Source: Lepturacanthus savala
Taxonomy: Eukaryota; Chordata; Actinopteri; Scombriformes; Trichiuridae
Direction: 5' to 3'
Assembly: GCA_030544235.1 (NCBI GenBank)
Contig: CM060463.1
Location: 10,267,690 to 10,331,689 of the forward strand
DNA length: 64,000 bases
Below the pieces are notes generated by a model that was given only the letters and a program-made list of their open reading frames with translations, had not been told where the DNA came from and did no database searches. The translations under genes were made by a program, and so were the position numbers. This document shows, one piece after another, positions 17,407-29,480 of the stretch (positions within the stretch are counted from its first letter, which is position 1; the number at the start of each line of letters is the position of its first letter).

Positions 17407-19657
17407 ATGTGCGGGAGGACTGCGTGTACCCTGGCTCCAGACGAGGTCAGCCGAGCCTGCACTTACAGAAACCGAGGAGGGCAGCGGAGACAAGCCCGCT
17501 GGAGGGATGAAGATGCGGACAAATACCGACCCTCATACAACAAGAGCCCGCAGTCCATGAGTCCCGTCCTGCTGTCACAGAGACATTTTGATAAGGTAAA
17601 CTGTCAGTGAGACATCTGTGAAATATCTGCGGAAGGACACTATAGATCCACATTATATTATGTGAAGAAGTAAGTACTCCTCATGTTGTTTTAGGTAATA
17701 AATTATGTGAAAGGTCACATTGTTTGGTAATTTAACTTCATGTTCAGCTTCCACAAGGACACATAATGTTATAATATATTTTATTCAAAGATATTGCGGT
17801 ACAGGAAGCAAAAAAATGTTAAAATGAATGATTTTTTAGCCTAAATCAAACAAATCCCAACCGCACTTGACACCCACATACTTAAAAAAAGACAATTCTG
17901 GAAAATATCTCTATATGTATATATACACACATACATATCTATATATGCACATCCATATATACACATACCTCCTTACATATATATCCATACGTAACTTTCT
18001 CGTATAAATGCTGTGTATATGTAGATGATAAACACATACAATAGGAGGAAAAAGTGCTACAGATAAAAATACACAATCATGAAAAAAACACTGATGTCAC
18101 AGAAAAGGAGATAATTAATATAGTGCATGTGTTCATGTTATTGTGTCCCTGCCTTTTATGTGTCTTCAGAATGCTCCGATGGATGAGTGTGTGTTGGCTG
18201 CCATGCGTTGGGGCCTGGTACCTTCCTGGTTTAAGGAGAATGACCCAAGCAAGATGCAATACAGCACCAACAACTGCCGCAGTGAGAATATCCTGGAGAA
18301 GAAATCTTACAAGGTGGCTACATGTTGAGACACTGCTGAGAGGCAAGCTACTTTTCTTCTATTAGTATGTTTAATGTGTTGTCTCTAATCGCTTTTTTTT
18401 TACTCTAAGGACCCTATGATAAAAGGGCAGCGCTGTGTCATCCTGGCTGACGGCTTTTACGAATGGAGGAGGCAGGAAAAAGACAAGCAGCCCTTCTTCA
18501 TCTACTTTCCTCAGACTAAGGGGAAAAAAGAGGATCAGGAAGACCCCAAGATCTCAGCCCTCAATAATGAGAATTCTGAGACAGCATGCCCTCCAGAGGA
18601 GGCCTCCCTTGACCCGACAGAGGTAAGTAATGTTTTTTTTTTTTTTTTAGCAATAAGCATAGTGAACATTTGCTTTTTATCCGAAACAAATGTTGGGAGA
18701 ATGCAACTTCACCGGAAATTGCAATGGATGAAAATTTCTGGTGTGGAAGAGGCCAAGGCAAATATGTGCAACGTGTCCACCAGGTGTTTCTGTAGAGATC
18801 AAAACTTATGCAGCACACAACCAAATACTTCAGTTTTGATGTCTGTGCCAGACTGAGGATTCCAGAAGTTCAACTAACACTTTCTTCTTGTGTATTTTCA
18901 TTTATTCTTTACGCTTTTTTTGCTGTATGTTGTTGAGGAAGGGGAAGCTCCAGGTGAGTGGACTGGATGGAGGCTGCTGACTATGGCTGGAGTGTTTGAC
19001 TGCTGGACACCTCCAGCTGGTGGAGAGCCCCTCTACACCTACAGTGTAATCACTGTGAATGCTTCCCCAAACCTGCAAAGCATCCATGACCGGTAACAAC
19101 AGCTGATGTGGGGAAAAATACTATATATTTTAAGATCTGTATGAAATTCTGAATCGTTTTCTTTTATGTGTTTTAGGATGCCAGCAATTCTGGATGGAGA
19201 GGAAGAAGTGAGAAGATGGCTTGATTTTGGGCAGGTGAAAACTTCAGATGCCTTGAAGCTGCTCCAGTCAAAAAACATTTTGACTTTTCACCCCGTTTCA
19301 TCGCTTGTCAATAACTCACGCAACAACTCTCCAGACTGCCTTCAGCCGGTGGATCCTCACAGCAAAAAGGTACAAGATTTAAGAACTGTGGTTAAAGTTC
19401 TAGCTGTGGAATGTCAGCTGTCTGACATTTTAAAGATTTTTGAGCTGATAAATCTGACCCTTGACCCCTAGGAGCCCAAGCCCACGGCCAGCAGTAAGAT
19501 GATGATGAGTTGGCTGATGACTAGTGGCCCTTCAAAGAGGAAGGAGTCTGACAAACGTCAGGAAGAGGGGGAAACCAAAGCAAAGACTCCGCAAAAGTCT
19601 GCAGGACCACTTCAACAGTGGCTTCAGGTAGCCAACAAGAAACCAAAAACCAGCTGA
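17407..19657 (+). CDS. hmces: Abasic site processing protein HMCES (SRAP domain)
   Basis: SRAP-family protein that crosslinks through Cys2 to abasic sites in single-stranded DNA at replication forks (established for human HMCES). Six exons join in frame: 17407-17595, 18170-18313, 18410-18622, 18938-19092, 19177-19369, 19472-19657. The product is 359 aa; human is 354. The protein starts MCGRTACTL, placing the catalytic Cys at position 2 after Met removal, which fixes the start. Other active-site signatures are SYNKSPQS, MRWGLVPSWF, STNNCRSEN, DGFYEW (Glu129) and SIHDRMPAIL (His232). The tail is lysine-rich and carries two short W-L motifs (MSWLM, QQWLQ). The segment after IYFPQ (about residues 143-188) is acidic, poorly conserved and longer than in mammals. 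The acceptor of exon 4 was chosen at 18937/18938 because the nearby CAG|GTGAGT would break the frame. Poly(A) signal AATAAA is at 19808-19813. Confidence 0.96.
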
Positions 19658-21389
19658 TGACATGGAACTGGACGGAAATCTCTGCACTGTTGAATTGACT
19701 CTTTACTACAAGTATTATTTATTCTACTTTACCATTTTGGTAGGTATGAAAGATTGTTTTTTAAAAAGCAAATCCATTAAATGTGTTATTTTGATAAAAA
19801 TGTATACAATAAATGTCAAAAATGAACACAGTATGCTTTATTCAAGATTTTTATTACCCTTATTACTTGAAAGGCAAAGACATTTTGAAACGATGTAGAT
19901 GCTATGCATTTATCATATTAATAATATAATAATGATGAATGCCAATACTTCCCCCCACATTTTTTTTCTTCTTTCAAAGGTACAGTATGTAAGCTTTCTT
20001 GCAATCTATAATGCTTTTAAAAGTTTTAACATAATATGAACAGACAGTTAAAGATCTGATCGGTTAAAAAGAAAAGTCAAGCACTTACATTGCCAACACA
20101 AGCAATTGGCAGTTGGATATGGAGATTTACAACACAACTTTTGCCTTCCCCACAGAAGAATGATTGAGAGGCTTGCAAATATACAAAGTCTTAAAATAGT
20201 TGACAGTAAAAAGAAGAAATGTACTAGCTAATTGTACTCAGCTATGAATGATATTTATACTTGAGAAAACTCTCTCTTCTCCAGGACTTTCAGGTAGAAT
20301 GACATGCTGTCTTGATTTGGTTCATTCCCATGTCAAATGTTGTACCAAGAGTAATAGATAACCAGACAAACCTTCATTTTTCCCTATAGTGGAACAGCAA
20401 ATGGCATATTAGGGACAGCACTTACATCAAGGAGCTTAGTTTGGATTCACACTATGTCCTCAACCTGAGCTACAACTGCATTTATTGTGGCTCTACAATG
20501 AGATGTCTGCGCAAGTCTTCAACTAATGTAGATGAAAGCAAAGTGCAAAAAGAATCTGTACACACTTGAATAATGGTCTTGTCATTTAGCTGGATTTGCG
20601 ATTTCACACCAGTTAATGAGAATCAGCTGGCAGCTTCTTATTTGATTCACATATGCACCTTCATACAGACCCTTCACAACTTCAGTTCTGAATCCTCAAC
20701 AATTATCAGTCTATTTTCTTAAGGTTGCATGAGGTAAAGTGAAATCATGGTAACAAGTGTTTAAGTGTTTTTGAGTGTAAAACTAATTTCAGCCACAACA
20801 CAAATGAGTAAAATGAGGGGAGCAGTGTTTCCTCTATTCATGCAGCAGTGGTGTGCTGTGAAAGCAAGAAAACCACTGCTGAAGAAACTTTGTTTTTAAA
20901 AAAAAAAAAAAAAAAAAAAGCATCCATTCATTTGTCTAACTTTACTCAAACACAAACATGTATAGAGATGATTGTTCGATTTACCACTTTAAATATCCCC
21001 AAATAAAAGTGGAGTAAACCAAAACTGGGTGTGAAAGCAGTGATATACGTGAAACCGAAAATGAGATTCGCCCAAACCACCGCCGCTATGAAAAAATACG
21101 AGGGGAAACACTGGGAAGTAATAAGCATCATACAAGTAAATGCCGTAATGTTTCCTTAAGGTGTTCTTTGGGCGAGGAGACTTATTTTATAGAAAATGTG
21201 TGTTTTGTATACATAAGGAGGTGGGTGCAGCATGTTTGTGTGTTGTTGTAGTATACTCTATGAGTGGGATGCTGCTTGTATGTCGGGCATTAAGGATTAA
21301 CACAGTGGGCCATGGGAAAGGGGATATATAGACAAGGCAAGACAGGGTGATGAGGGCAATGACAACCCCCCCGAAGATCTTCAGAGTCC
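19658..21389 (-). other. rab7a 3' UTR, with the short hmces 3' UTR at its far end
   Basis: No other gene is visible. On the minus strand, AATAAA signals lie at 19855-19850 and 19842-19837, which would give rab7a a 3' UTR of about 1.55 kb. The plus-strand hmces signal is at 19808-19813, so its 3' UTR is about 170 nt. A 20-plus A run occurs at about 20899-20920. The region is AT-rich, as expected for a vertebrate 3' UTR. Confidence 0.6.
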
Positions 21390-23437
21390 TCAGCAGCTGC
21401 AGGGCTCCGCTGTCGGCTTGGCTCGCTCGTTCCTGTCCAGCTTTATTGGCTCAGGGAACTCGTCGTACAACTCCACTTCAGTCTCCTGAAAACAGACAGA
21501 CGCAGTCCAGAGTGAGCCTCACTCGACATCTCCCGGCTTTCTCAGAATTCGAGTAAAACGGGAGGCTGATTAAAAGTGTTTACTCTCTCTTGCGTTTACC
21601 TGTTTAAGAGCATTGCGTGCAATAGTCTGGAAGGCCTGCTCCACGTTGATTGCCTCCTTGGCGCTGGTTTCGAAATACGGGATGTTGTTCTTGCTCTGAC
21701 ACCAAGCCTGTGCTCGCTTGGTTGTCACCTGTATCGCAGGAACCAATGTTATATTTATAAACATCAGGCGAGAATGACGTTTTATTTTTTTCAAAACAGT
21801 TCCATGGCTTTAAAATCTGAAGAAGATCATTATTTCTTACTTTTTGAGCCCCCAAATTATTACCCACTCTCAAAAAGCACCGGTACATGCAAATCGTATG
21901 CCTTGGACCCACCTGTCTGTTCTCCAGGTCGATCTTGTTGCCCAACACCACAAAGGGGAAATTCTCTGGGTCCCGGGGACTGGCCTGGATCAAGAACTCG
22001 TCCCTCCAACTGTCTAAAGTCTTGAAGGTGTTGGGTGCTGTCACGTCAAACACTAGGACGCAGCAGTCTGCTCCGCGGTAGAAGGCGACGCCTAAAGACT
22101 GGAACCTCTCCTGACCTGCCGTGTCCCAAATCTGAGATACAGAGTAGAGAGGAGATACACATTAGGTACTTTAGGTAAGATAGATGCATTCACATTATTC
22201 AAATCGCCTTATTAGTGAAGCATATGCACCACAAACATGTTTAATCCAACATTGTTGTTATAAAAATGTGAAAAAACTATATGTAAGCCACAATAATATT
22301 CAAAATACTTCATGTCAAGTCCAGTATTGATTTTAACTTGACTGAGATAACCCAGTCAACGTGTTTAGATTATCAAGATACAGTACATATATACAGTAAG
22401 TGTGTATGTAAATGCATTTACAGACACGCCTGCTATCCTCTAGTTGAGTTTGCAGGGCAGTTGAAATATGACTGGAGGTAAAACGACTGTATATAGAAAA
22501 TACATATCTAAATAAAAAGCCTAAGAGGTGTAGCCTGGGTATATCCGTTCTTCCTTAAATTCTCTTCACTCTGCAATTCAGTCTGAACACCAAGGACCTA
22601 ATTTTACCCTCGTGAGGAGCCAATCACAGAACGGGGGAGGATCCAACATGGTGGCAGATGGTAATTTACCTTTTAAGACAGCCTTAGAAAGTGTTCTAAG
22701 TAATTTAGGCTGCAAGTTTATTTTTGAAAAATTTGCAAATTTCAGCGCTAAACTATTTCATCGCCATCGAGCATGTGTGATATGATTGGCTAAAGCTGTG
22801 TACATACGCATGCGATAGACATTTGTAGCACCCAATAACCAGCTCTGGCCACTCATAATACGAACAAATGAATGGAGATGAGGTCTGGTGTTAACCAGGC
22901 TACAAGAGAATTGTTTCCTTGCTGAATTTCATAATATTTGTGGATGAATGTATTAGTCATCTATAAAAATATGGGGATATAACATTTAAGGATGCTTTTG
23001 ATGTATTTTCTGGAGTTATTTTTTAAGATAACTGTCTTTCAAAGACAGCAATATCTACGTGGAATTCTTGTGAAAGTAACTTCTTCAATACCTGCATCGT
23101 GACAAGTCTGTCATCCACCATGACTTCTTTCGTCAAGAAATCAGCACCTATTGTGGCTTTGTACTGGTTACTGAACTTCTTATTCACATACTGGTTCATC
23201 AATGAGGTCTTCCCGACTCTAGAAAAGAAAAATCACAGCACATACAGAACATATGAAGGGGAGAAACAAGTGAAACAGAGAAAGTCACCATTATTAATTG
23301 ATTGAAGCACAAAAAAAGGTCCTTGCTTTCCCTGTAAGTGTGTTTGTGTGTTTAGCTTTAATGGTACAGCTTAACATCACTCACCCAGAGTCTCCGAGGA
23401 TGATGACTTTAAGTAGTACTTTCTTCCTTGACGTCAT
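21390..23437 (-). CDS. rab7a: Ras-related protein Rab-7a
   Basis: Small GTPase of late endosomes and lysosomes, governing late endocytic traffic and autophagosome maturation. Five coding exons join in frame: 23437-23385, 23218-23092, 22131-21913, 21728-21600, 21485-21390. The product is 207 aa, the same length as human. Visible motifs are the P-loop GDSGVGKTS (15-23), switch I TIGADF, switch II WDTAGQERFQ (62-71), NKID (125-128), TSAKEA and the C-terminal CSC (205-207) for double geranylgeranylation. The last exon ends in EPCSC. The coding start is MTSRKKVLLK; its exon begins at 23447 with only 10 nt of 5' UTR after a TTTTTTGTCTCCACAG acceptor. A separate 5' UTR exon, with its donor at 25298/25297, sits about 1.85 kb upstream in a CpG-rich promoter. 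Confidence 0.98.
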
Positions 23438-23447
23438 TGTGCCACAG

Positions 23448-25298
23448 CTGTGGAGACAAAAAAAAAATACTTATAATAATAGAAGCAGACCAACACTAGA
23501 ATCGTCCAAATAAGAAGGACACAGCATTGGCCTAAAGATGACCCTTTTGATACGAGCAAATAGGTTTCACTGAAAGATGATCAGGTATGTGTGTGTCTCT
23601 AAATACACTCCAAGCAAGTGGGCCGGTTCTAGGAAATAAACCAAGTAAGGGGGCTGCTATACTCGAATTACCTTGACTTTAAAAAACAAAGCAATATGCA
23701 GTAATATAGATGTGCTACACCATATTGTACAACATTTGCTCTAAAAACAAATCAGAAAATAAACAATTCCCTTGCTATTATGTTAAAAATATGTTTAACA
23801 ATGCAGTGCTGTGGTTGCTCAGCTGAGATGAAAACTGTTATTTTTGTCACAGCAGCTGATTATTTTGGGAAAATTGTAAAGCACTGATTGAGATATTTTT
23901 GTGTCTGAAAAACCATTCAGTGAAACATAACCACATTGTTTCATTCCTAAGTTTGATAAAAATCAATTTTAAATAGATTAAACAAATAGAAAAAATGGAA
24001 TATACACCGAGTCGCAACAAAACATTGAATGTGGCTACAGATTATGTTAATCATTACATTCTCATACAGTACAGCAGTGCATTATGATGACTTCCCCTCT
24101 GAGATCTGTGATCTACCAGTTGTTGCATTGTATTCTTTGTCTACAGACTAACTAGCATTTTTGTTAACAAAACAAACAAAAAACAAAGGAAAAAAATCCC
24201 ACATTTTTGTTAAATTTGCAGGTTTAAATCGTATTTTCCTTCCTCCGTCAGATGGAATATCTTTCCTATATTTAGCTTTTCCATATAATTCCAATAGCCC
24301 TATTTAATACAATTCTTACTGTAATTTCCCCACTATCCACTGCTTGTATCTATAGTGATAGATATATCATTGGTGGATTGCTAACACATTCCGTTTTTCT
24401 GCTAATGGACGGTGTCACATCAGCTTAATTTGGAACTAAAACCACCGGCAGACCTCACCTTCTCATCTTTGCGTCTGCTCAAAACACCACTAAGCATTTG
24501 TGACTTTTGCTGGGTGTGCTTTGTAATAGTAAACCACCTCATACAGCTGTAATGACCAAAGTCCAAACTCTATTACCGATGAGCTTTAAATCCTCAAGGC
24601 GTTCAAGGTTACATTCGGAGCATTATCGACACAAATAATCGCTTGTTTCATCCACATATCACTTAACGTTTAATGTTAAATCTTCCGATGGGAAGAAGCA
24701 GCTCCGGCTTGAATCTATATTTGTATTATTATGAGGCAGGAGTAGCAGAGCTCTCATAATCTACACCCCATGACACTGTGTCAGGGACTGATCACATGGT
24801 TGTAAAACACAGGACTAACGGAACCATGACTTGGCAAGCGTGATTAGCACAGCAGATTCTGTGGTTGGATTCCACACACATTAAAAGCTATAATTCATAA
24901 ATCTATCAGCCTGTCCGGTTGTATTCGCACTTTATAAATCACACAGTGTCCCCGTGTCCACGTTTTACTAACCGATTATTAAGATATCCAACACACTTCA
25001 AAGGGTTAGCAGTGCAGAATAAGACATACATCTTTAGACATAAAGCACACGATAAAGCTCGGAAACTATGACAAATATCTCGTGGAAAAGTGTCGTTTTG
25101 TTAAATATGCGCGTTGTCACTCTTCTCAAGATAATTGAGTGTCCACTAATAATTAACACATCAGTGACACTTTAATTTAAGCTAACGTCCACTTTAGCTG
25201 AGCAGGATTTAAAGACAAATGTGAAACTAACTTGACGACAGCGACATATTCAACACAAATCAACACATAACCAACAACTAGAGTCAACACAAACCGAC
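23448..25298 (-). other. rab7a 5' UTR intron
   Basis: AT-rich intron between the non-coding first exon (ending near 25299) and the ATG exon (starting 23447). I see no other gene, long reading frame or clear transposon in it. Confidence 0.55.
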
Positions 25299-25750
25299 CT
25301 GGGCGGTGATCCTGCGGTAGAAATGTCTTTGTGGACTTTTTCCTCTGCTCGGTTGTAGCGTGAACGTGAACGTTAGCTCACGCGCAGACTAGCTGACGGG
25401 CTAATAGCTGCTTTAAATCTCTCCCGTTCGCAAAAAAAACAACAACACGTTCTAGCGCGTCGACAGCTAAATACTCTCCGATAGCTAGCCTCGCAGCTAA
25501 CTCTTCTTGTCGAAATCAAAAACTGCCAGTGCCGACGTTTCTCTTCCTTCGCGCAACAGGAGCGGTTCTGTACATTCGTTCTCGTTGCCGTTGACGCTAG
25601 CCGTTAGCCACTAGCCGTTAGCCGTTAGCTCCGTCCACTTCCTCCAAAACAAGCTGCGTCGGCCAGCGCTGACGTCACGTTCTGGATACGCCTTGTTGGT
25701 CCAGGACCGGAGGTCACACTCTTCTTCTTCTGGTGGAAAGCAGTGCATGA
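25299..25750 (-). promoter_or_regulatory. rab7a promoter and non-coding first exon
   Basis: CpG-richer block at the 5' end of rab7a. It has a perfect CRE, TGACGTCA, at 25670-25677, and a dense group of GTTAGC/GCTAGC/GCTAAC hexamers including near-tandem 'ccgttagc' units between about 25600 and 25632. The non-coding exon ends at a CAG|GTCGGT donor at 25299/25298. No TATA box is seen; the transcription start is inferred at about 25400-25650. Confidence 0.6.
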
Positions 25751-25852
25751 ACACCGTTATCAACCCCCACAATCACACAATCAAATAATAATAGTTATTA
25801 TTATTATTCTGCACACACATACTAGCTCAGTTTGACTCAATACCTGGATGTA

Positions 25853-26485
25853 CAGTTATGGAAATAAATGAGAAATCACTGTATTTCTTTTCTGAAATCA
25901 GCATCTCTACATGTATTACAGCTATTCCATTCCAGCATCTGTTGAATTCCAACACATTGTGCTTAAAGAGGTACCAGGATTGGAATAAAGTCACCCAAGA
26001 ACAATGGTAAAGACTTGTGGAGAGCATGCCATTTAAAATGAATTTGCATTCTTTGAGGTCTGAACTTATTGTATCTTTTTTGTTATTTCGACCGTTTGTC
26101 ATTTTCTGCAAAATAAATGCTCTAACTGATAATATTCTTATTTGAAATTGGATGGAGAGCATGCCAAGATGTATGAAAGCTGTGATTAAAAATAAGGGTC
26201 ATTACATCAAATATTGTTTTCGGAACTCTTCTTAAGTGTAAACAATGTGATGTTGTTTTAAAATGAATTTGATCTTGTTTCTTTGCATTGTTTGAGGTCT
26301 GAAAACATATTTTTTGGTTTTTCTGACCATTTTTCTGCCAATAAATTCTCTAAACACTAATATTTTTTATATGGAAAATTTTTATTTTGAAATGTTGTCA
26401 GTAGTTTATAGACTCAAACAAAAATGTTTCTTTTGCCAAACACATATCTATAAGTAGTAAAATAAGAACTTTTTTCCCCAAACTA
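25853..26485. mobile_element. Decayed Tc1/mariner-family element with transposase relic
   Basis: This is a longer relative of the element at 9326-9650, sharing 'gaaatcatcatctctacatgtatt'-like, 'aaagaggtaccagg', 'cacccaagaacaatggtaaagact', 'ttgaggtctgaac' and 'gtagtttatagactcaaacaaaaatgtt' segments. Plus-strand codons at 26152-26214 read as a Tc1-type transposase C-terminus (ESMPRCMKAVIKNKG, then HYIKY), matching the family's usual 'SMP.R...V...KGGHTKY' ending. Both ends are worn and the rest of the transposase is missing, so the element is dead. Confidence 0.75.
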
Positions 26486-26591
26486 ATGTGTCTCTATACT
26501 ATCTCAAAACCACACACATCGTATTCTACTTTTTCGTAACCAACATAATATATTTTCATTTATATATGAGATTATATTATGAGGCTGTGAC

Positions 26592-26930
26592 TCATCCAGT
26601 TCCAGATCTGGCAGATTTCCTAAATCCTAGTTGTTTGACAGTCCTTCCAAATTCTCTCTTCCTATATGTCAATGTTTTGAGACTTGTCTTTATTTCACAC
26701 ATTTTTTTCCGTAAATCAATTGTTTCTAATCCCCCAATAAATTTGTTATATTCATTGATTCTTGAGAACCACACATTTTGTTTCCATTGCTCCTCCTCAT
26801 GGATTAAAAGCATCAGTGAGTTATGCAGTAAATTTGCATCCTTCAACATTTGCATCAAAGTCTCCAGCTGGATTTGCACTTCATGAACTCCTTCAAAGCT
26901 GCAATGACACCTTTAATTTTTTCACTCTGA
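26592..26930 (-). other. Unidentified coiled-coil-like reading frame
   Basis: A minus-strand open frame of at least 95 codons ends at 26592, and the same frame stays open upstream to about 26920, where a 'tcattgcag' could act as a splice acceptor. The product is rich in Leu, Lys, Glu and Gln, with the segment HEEEQWKQNVWFSRINEYNKF. That segment recalls gag-like regions of fish retroelements, which often read 'EE..KH..WF...N.F', but this is only an impression. Its place between repeats and far from any assembled gene favours a transposon relic over a host gene. Confidence 0.3.
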
Positions 26931-28309
26931 ATTTCTGGAGCTTCTCAGTTTTACACAGCAGTACCTTTTTAGCGAGCGTGTCGTTCCTTGTGAATTATTA
27001 ACTCCATTTTCAATTGAACCATTCTTTGATCTGCATATATTGACACAAATGTTCACACACAGCAAAGCTTCAAAGAGCATCCGGCAGAATCCACATCACT
27101 TCAACTGATCTCATTCAACTTTACTTTACCTTCACAATTTAAGCAATCTACTTGTCATGTTAAGTCAAACTTGAATCAGAAATATGCATCCATCAGCAAC
27201 CACAATACGTGACAGTAGCTATAGTCAAACTGTCTTAAAACAGGAACAAAACTCAGACATATTCTCGAATAAAACTATCTCTGATGGGTAAGACTGATGT
27301 TAAAATAAAGACAACAAGCTTTGTTTAAAGTTTGTCATATTTATTTTGTAATCGCCACTAGTTCTTGTTCCATGGCCGGCTTTTCAGTTGACAGCGTGGT
27401 GCAATACACTTCCACACAGATTCACACTTCCACAACAGGTGTTTAACTTGCCTTCGTTCACTTCCCCTGTCACCATCATAAGTGCTGTTCCAATTGTCTG
27501 AAAAACTGAAACCTTACAGGGGTGAGGAAGTGTGTGAATGAACGATGGTCACTCCTGCAGAGTATATCAGCTACAATGCTGATATAAAGCCAAAGAACTG
27601 CAGAACCTCATTAAAATGAGTCTGTCTATATTTCTGATGATTTGTATAAAGCATGATAGGGATAAACCTACCACTGGTAGTTTCATTTCTCTCCTCCAAG
27701 TGGTCTCCACCATAAAGTCTTCCTGTTAGTACCTATTTCCAAAGGCTGAAGGGAATTGGACGAGAGGAAATATAACAACAATTGAAACAGAGCCATAGGT
27801 AGGTGACATAGGGACAATCAAAGTATAAGCAGCATGTTACTGCATGAGGTGCTGGGTCATTTGAGCATTTATTGATATTCATTATTTTTCTTATTTGAAA
27901 CTTTTTTCAATTGTTATATATATATATGTTCAAACTTTCTATAAAAAATTGCTAGTAACTAAAGCTGTCAGAAAATATAGTGGAGGTGAAAGTACAATAT
28001 TTTCCACTGAAATGCAGTGGAGGGGAATAATTATAATAAAATGGAGTAAAAATACAACAACCTCAAAATAGTTCTAACATACAGCACTTCAGTAAATGCA
28101 CTTAGTTAATTTCCATCACCTACACACTATCAAATAATGCCAGAGATGGATGGGTCTCCCAAGGGGGCTCCAAACTGTTTCAGGGAAGCCTTGGTTAATG
28201 GAAGTGAACAAATTATAAATTTATTATATTAACAGTAGTCTAAATTAGATCACGTAGATTTAGCATAAATGTGTGTGATTTGTTTAACCCAATTAAGCAC
28301 AGACTTTTT

Positions 28310-28790
28310 TCAAATATTCCACACATATAATTAAATCAGTTGAGTGACTAACAATCATGTTATGCATCTATTTTTTTCCATTTTGTACTCTTTTCTTTGC
28401 AGAAAATAGCATTATAATGGCTATTATAGTTGTGGCTTGCACAAATATGTCTATAAACAAAAACTATTTATCCAATGTACAAATTCTTTTGGGGGGGACT
28501 ATTCTAGAGACTTGAATGATTAAATAGATATATACATGTCATGGTTAAAAATTATGATAATGTAAATAAAATGACCTCTTTCTAAGAAGGTTTGTCTTGC
28601 CCATGGTCTCAAGAGTAAGGGACAGGAAGTTGATGATGTCATATGAGAGGAAACACTTGGAAACTTAATTTTTTTCCTTAAAACATAAAAAATGGTCTAC
28701 TTTTATGTTATGAAAAACAAGTCAGATTTATATTTTTTTATTTTAAAATGACTCATAGGCAGGCTTATAGGCTTCAATGGGTTAAAGACA
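28310..28790 (+). repeat. Dispersed repeat, copy 2
   Basis: Related to the copy at 10850-11150 and in the same orientation. It has an extra internal stretch (about 28570-28750) missing from copy 1, and both end in 'ggcttatag.cttcaatgggtta'. It has no coding capacity. It lies between the rab7a and rpn1 promoters. Confidence 0.7.
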
Positions 28791-28832
28791 GTTCAGAAAT
28801 GTAGTAGATTTGTTGAATATGACTTTTTCCTG

Positions 28833-29102
28833 GGCCAACACAGTAGAGAAGTGGGTAGCGCTGTTGCCTCAGGTTGCAGGTTTAAGGCCTTAAACTGGGA
28901 ATTTTATGTGTCGCCCCACATTCCAAAAATATGTTGAGGATAATTAGAGACTCTACAGACATAAATTAGCCATAGGTGTGCGTGAATGGTTCGTGTGCCC
29001 CACGATAGATGGCAACCTGTGTGGGGTGTATGCTTGCCTATTGCCTGGGTCTGTCTCCAGCAGACCCCCGGGACCCTATGGGAATAAGCAGGAATAGAAA
29101 AT
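28833..29102 (+). repeat. tRNA-derived SINE-type repeat, decayed copy
   Basis: The head 'agtgggtagcgctgttgcctcaggttgcaggttta' and the tail 'tgggaataagcaggaatagaaaatg' match the copy at 1914-2265 in opposite orientation. The middle is shortened and worn. Confidence 0.65.
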
Positions 29103-29269
29103 GACTCCTTTTCCTACTTTCCAGTCAGAAACTAATAAATGCGGATGCAGACTATATTTTTTTCCTTTGATTCTCTGTAAAAAAAAATAGTGGAAACGTT
29201 TCTGTGAATGACAATAATCTACCTATCCCAAATCTGGACGCTGGATGCATCGTATTTGCGGATCTGAAC

Positions 29270-29480
29270 TCTGCGGCCTCCTCGGCGTCGAGACTCGCTT
29301 CCAACGTCGAACACGTTGGGAAGAGCGCGCCGTGACGTCATCACGCCGGGCTGAATGAAGCGTCATCCTTTTCTGATGTAGAGCGGCGCGGCGGCCTTTT
29401 CTTCGCTGCTCTACATTTCCCCCCCAAAAAATTTGACCGCTCGCTACCCCGGTATTTCAGCGCTTCAGTTTTCGGTAACC
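29270..29480 (+). promoter_or_regulatory. rpn1 promoter
   Basis: CpG-rich DNA directly ahead of rpn1, with a perfect CRE, TGACGTCA, at 29333-29340, fitting ATF/CREB or UPR-linked bZIP factors. No TATA box is obvious. The 5' UTR is short and unspliced as far as can be seen, because the ATG at 29481 lies within the first exon. GTTAGC/GCTAGC hexamers occur just inside intron 1 (29745-29790). Confidence 0.6.

Noticed and set aside
18956..18962. CAG|GTGAGT as the hmces exon 4 acceptor
   Set aside because: Starting the exon there gives an immediate frame shift and stop; 18937/18938 keeps the frame into the conserved WRLLTMAG.
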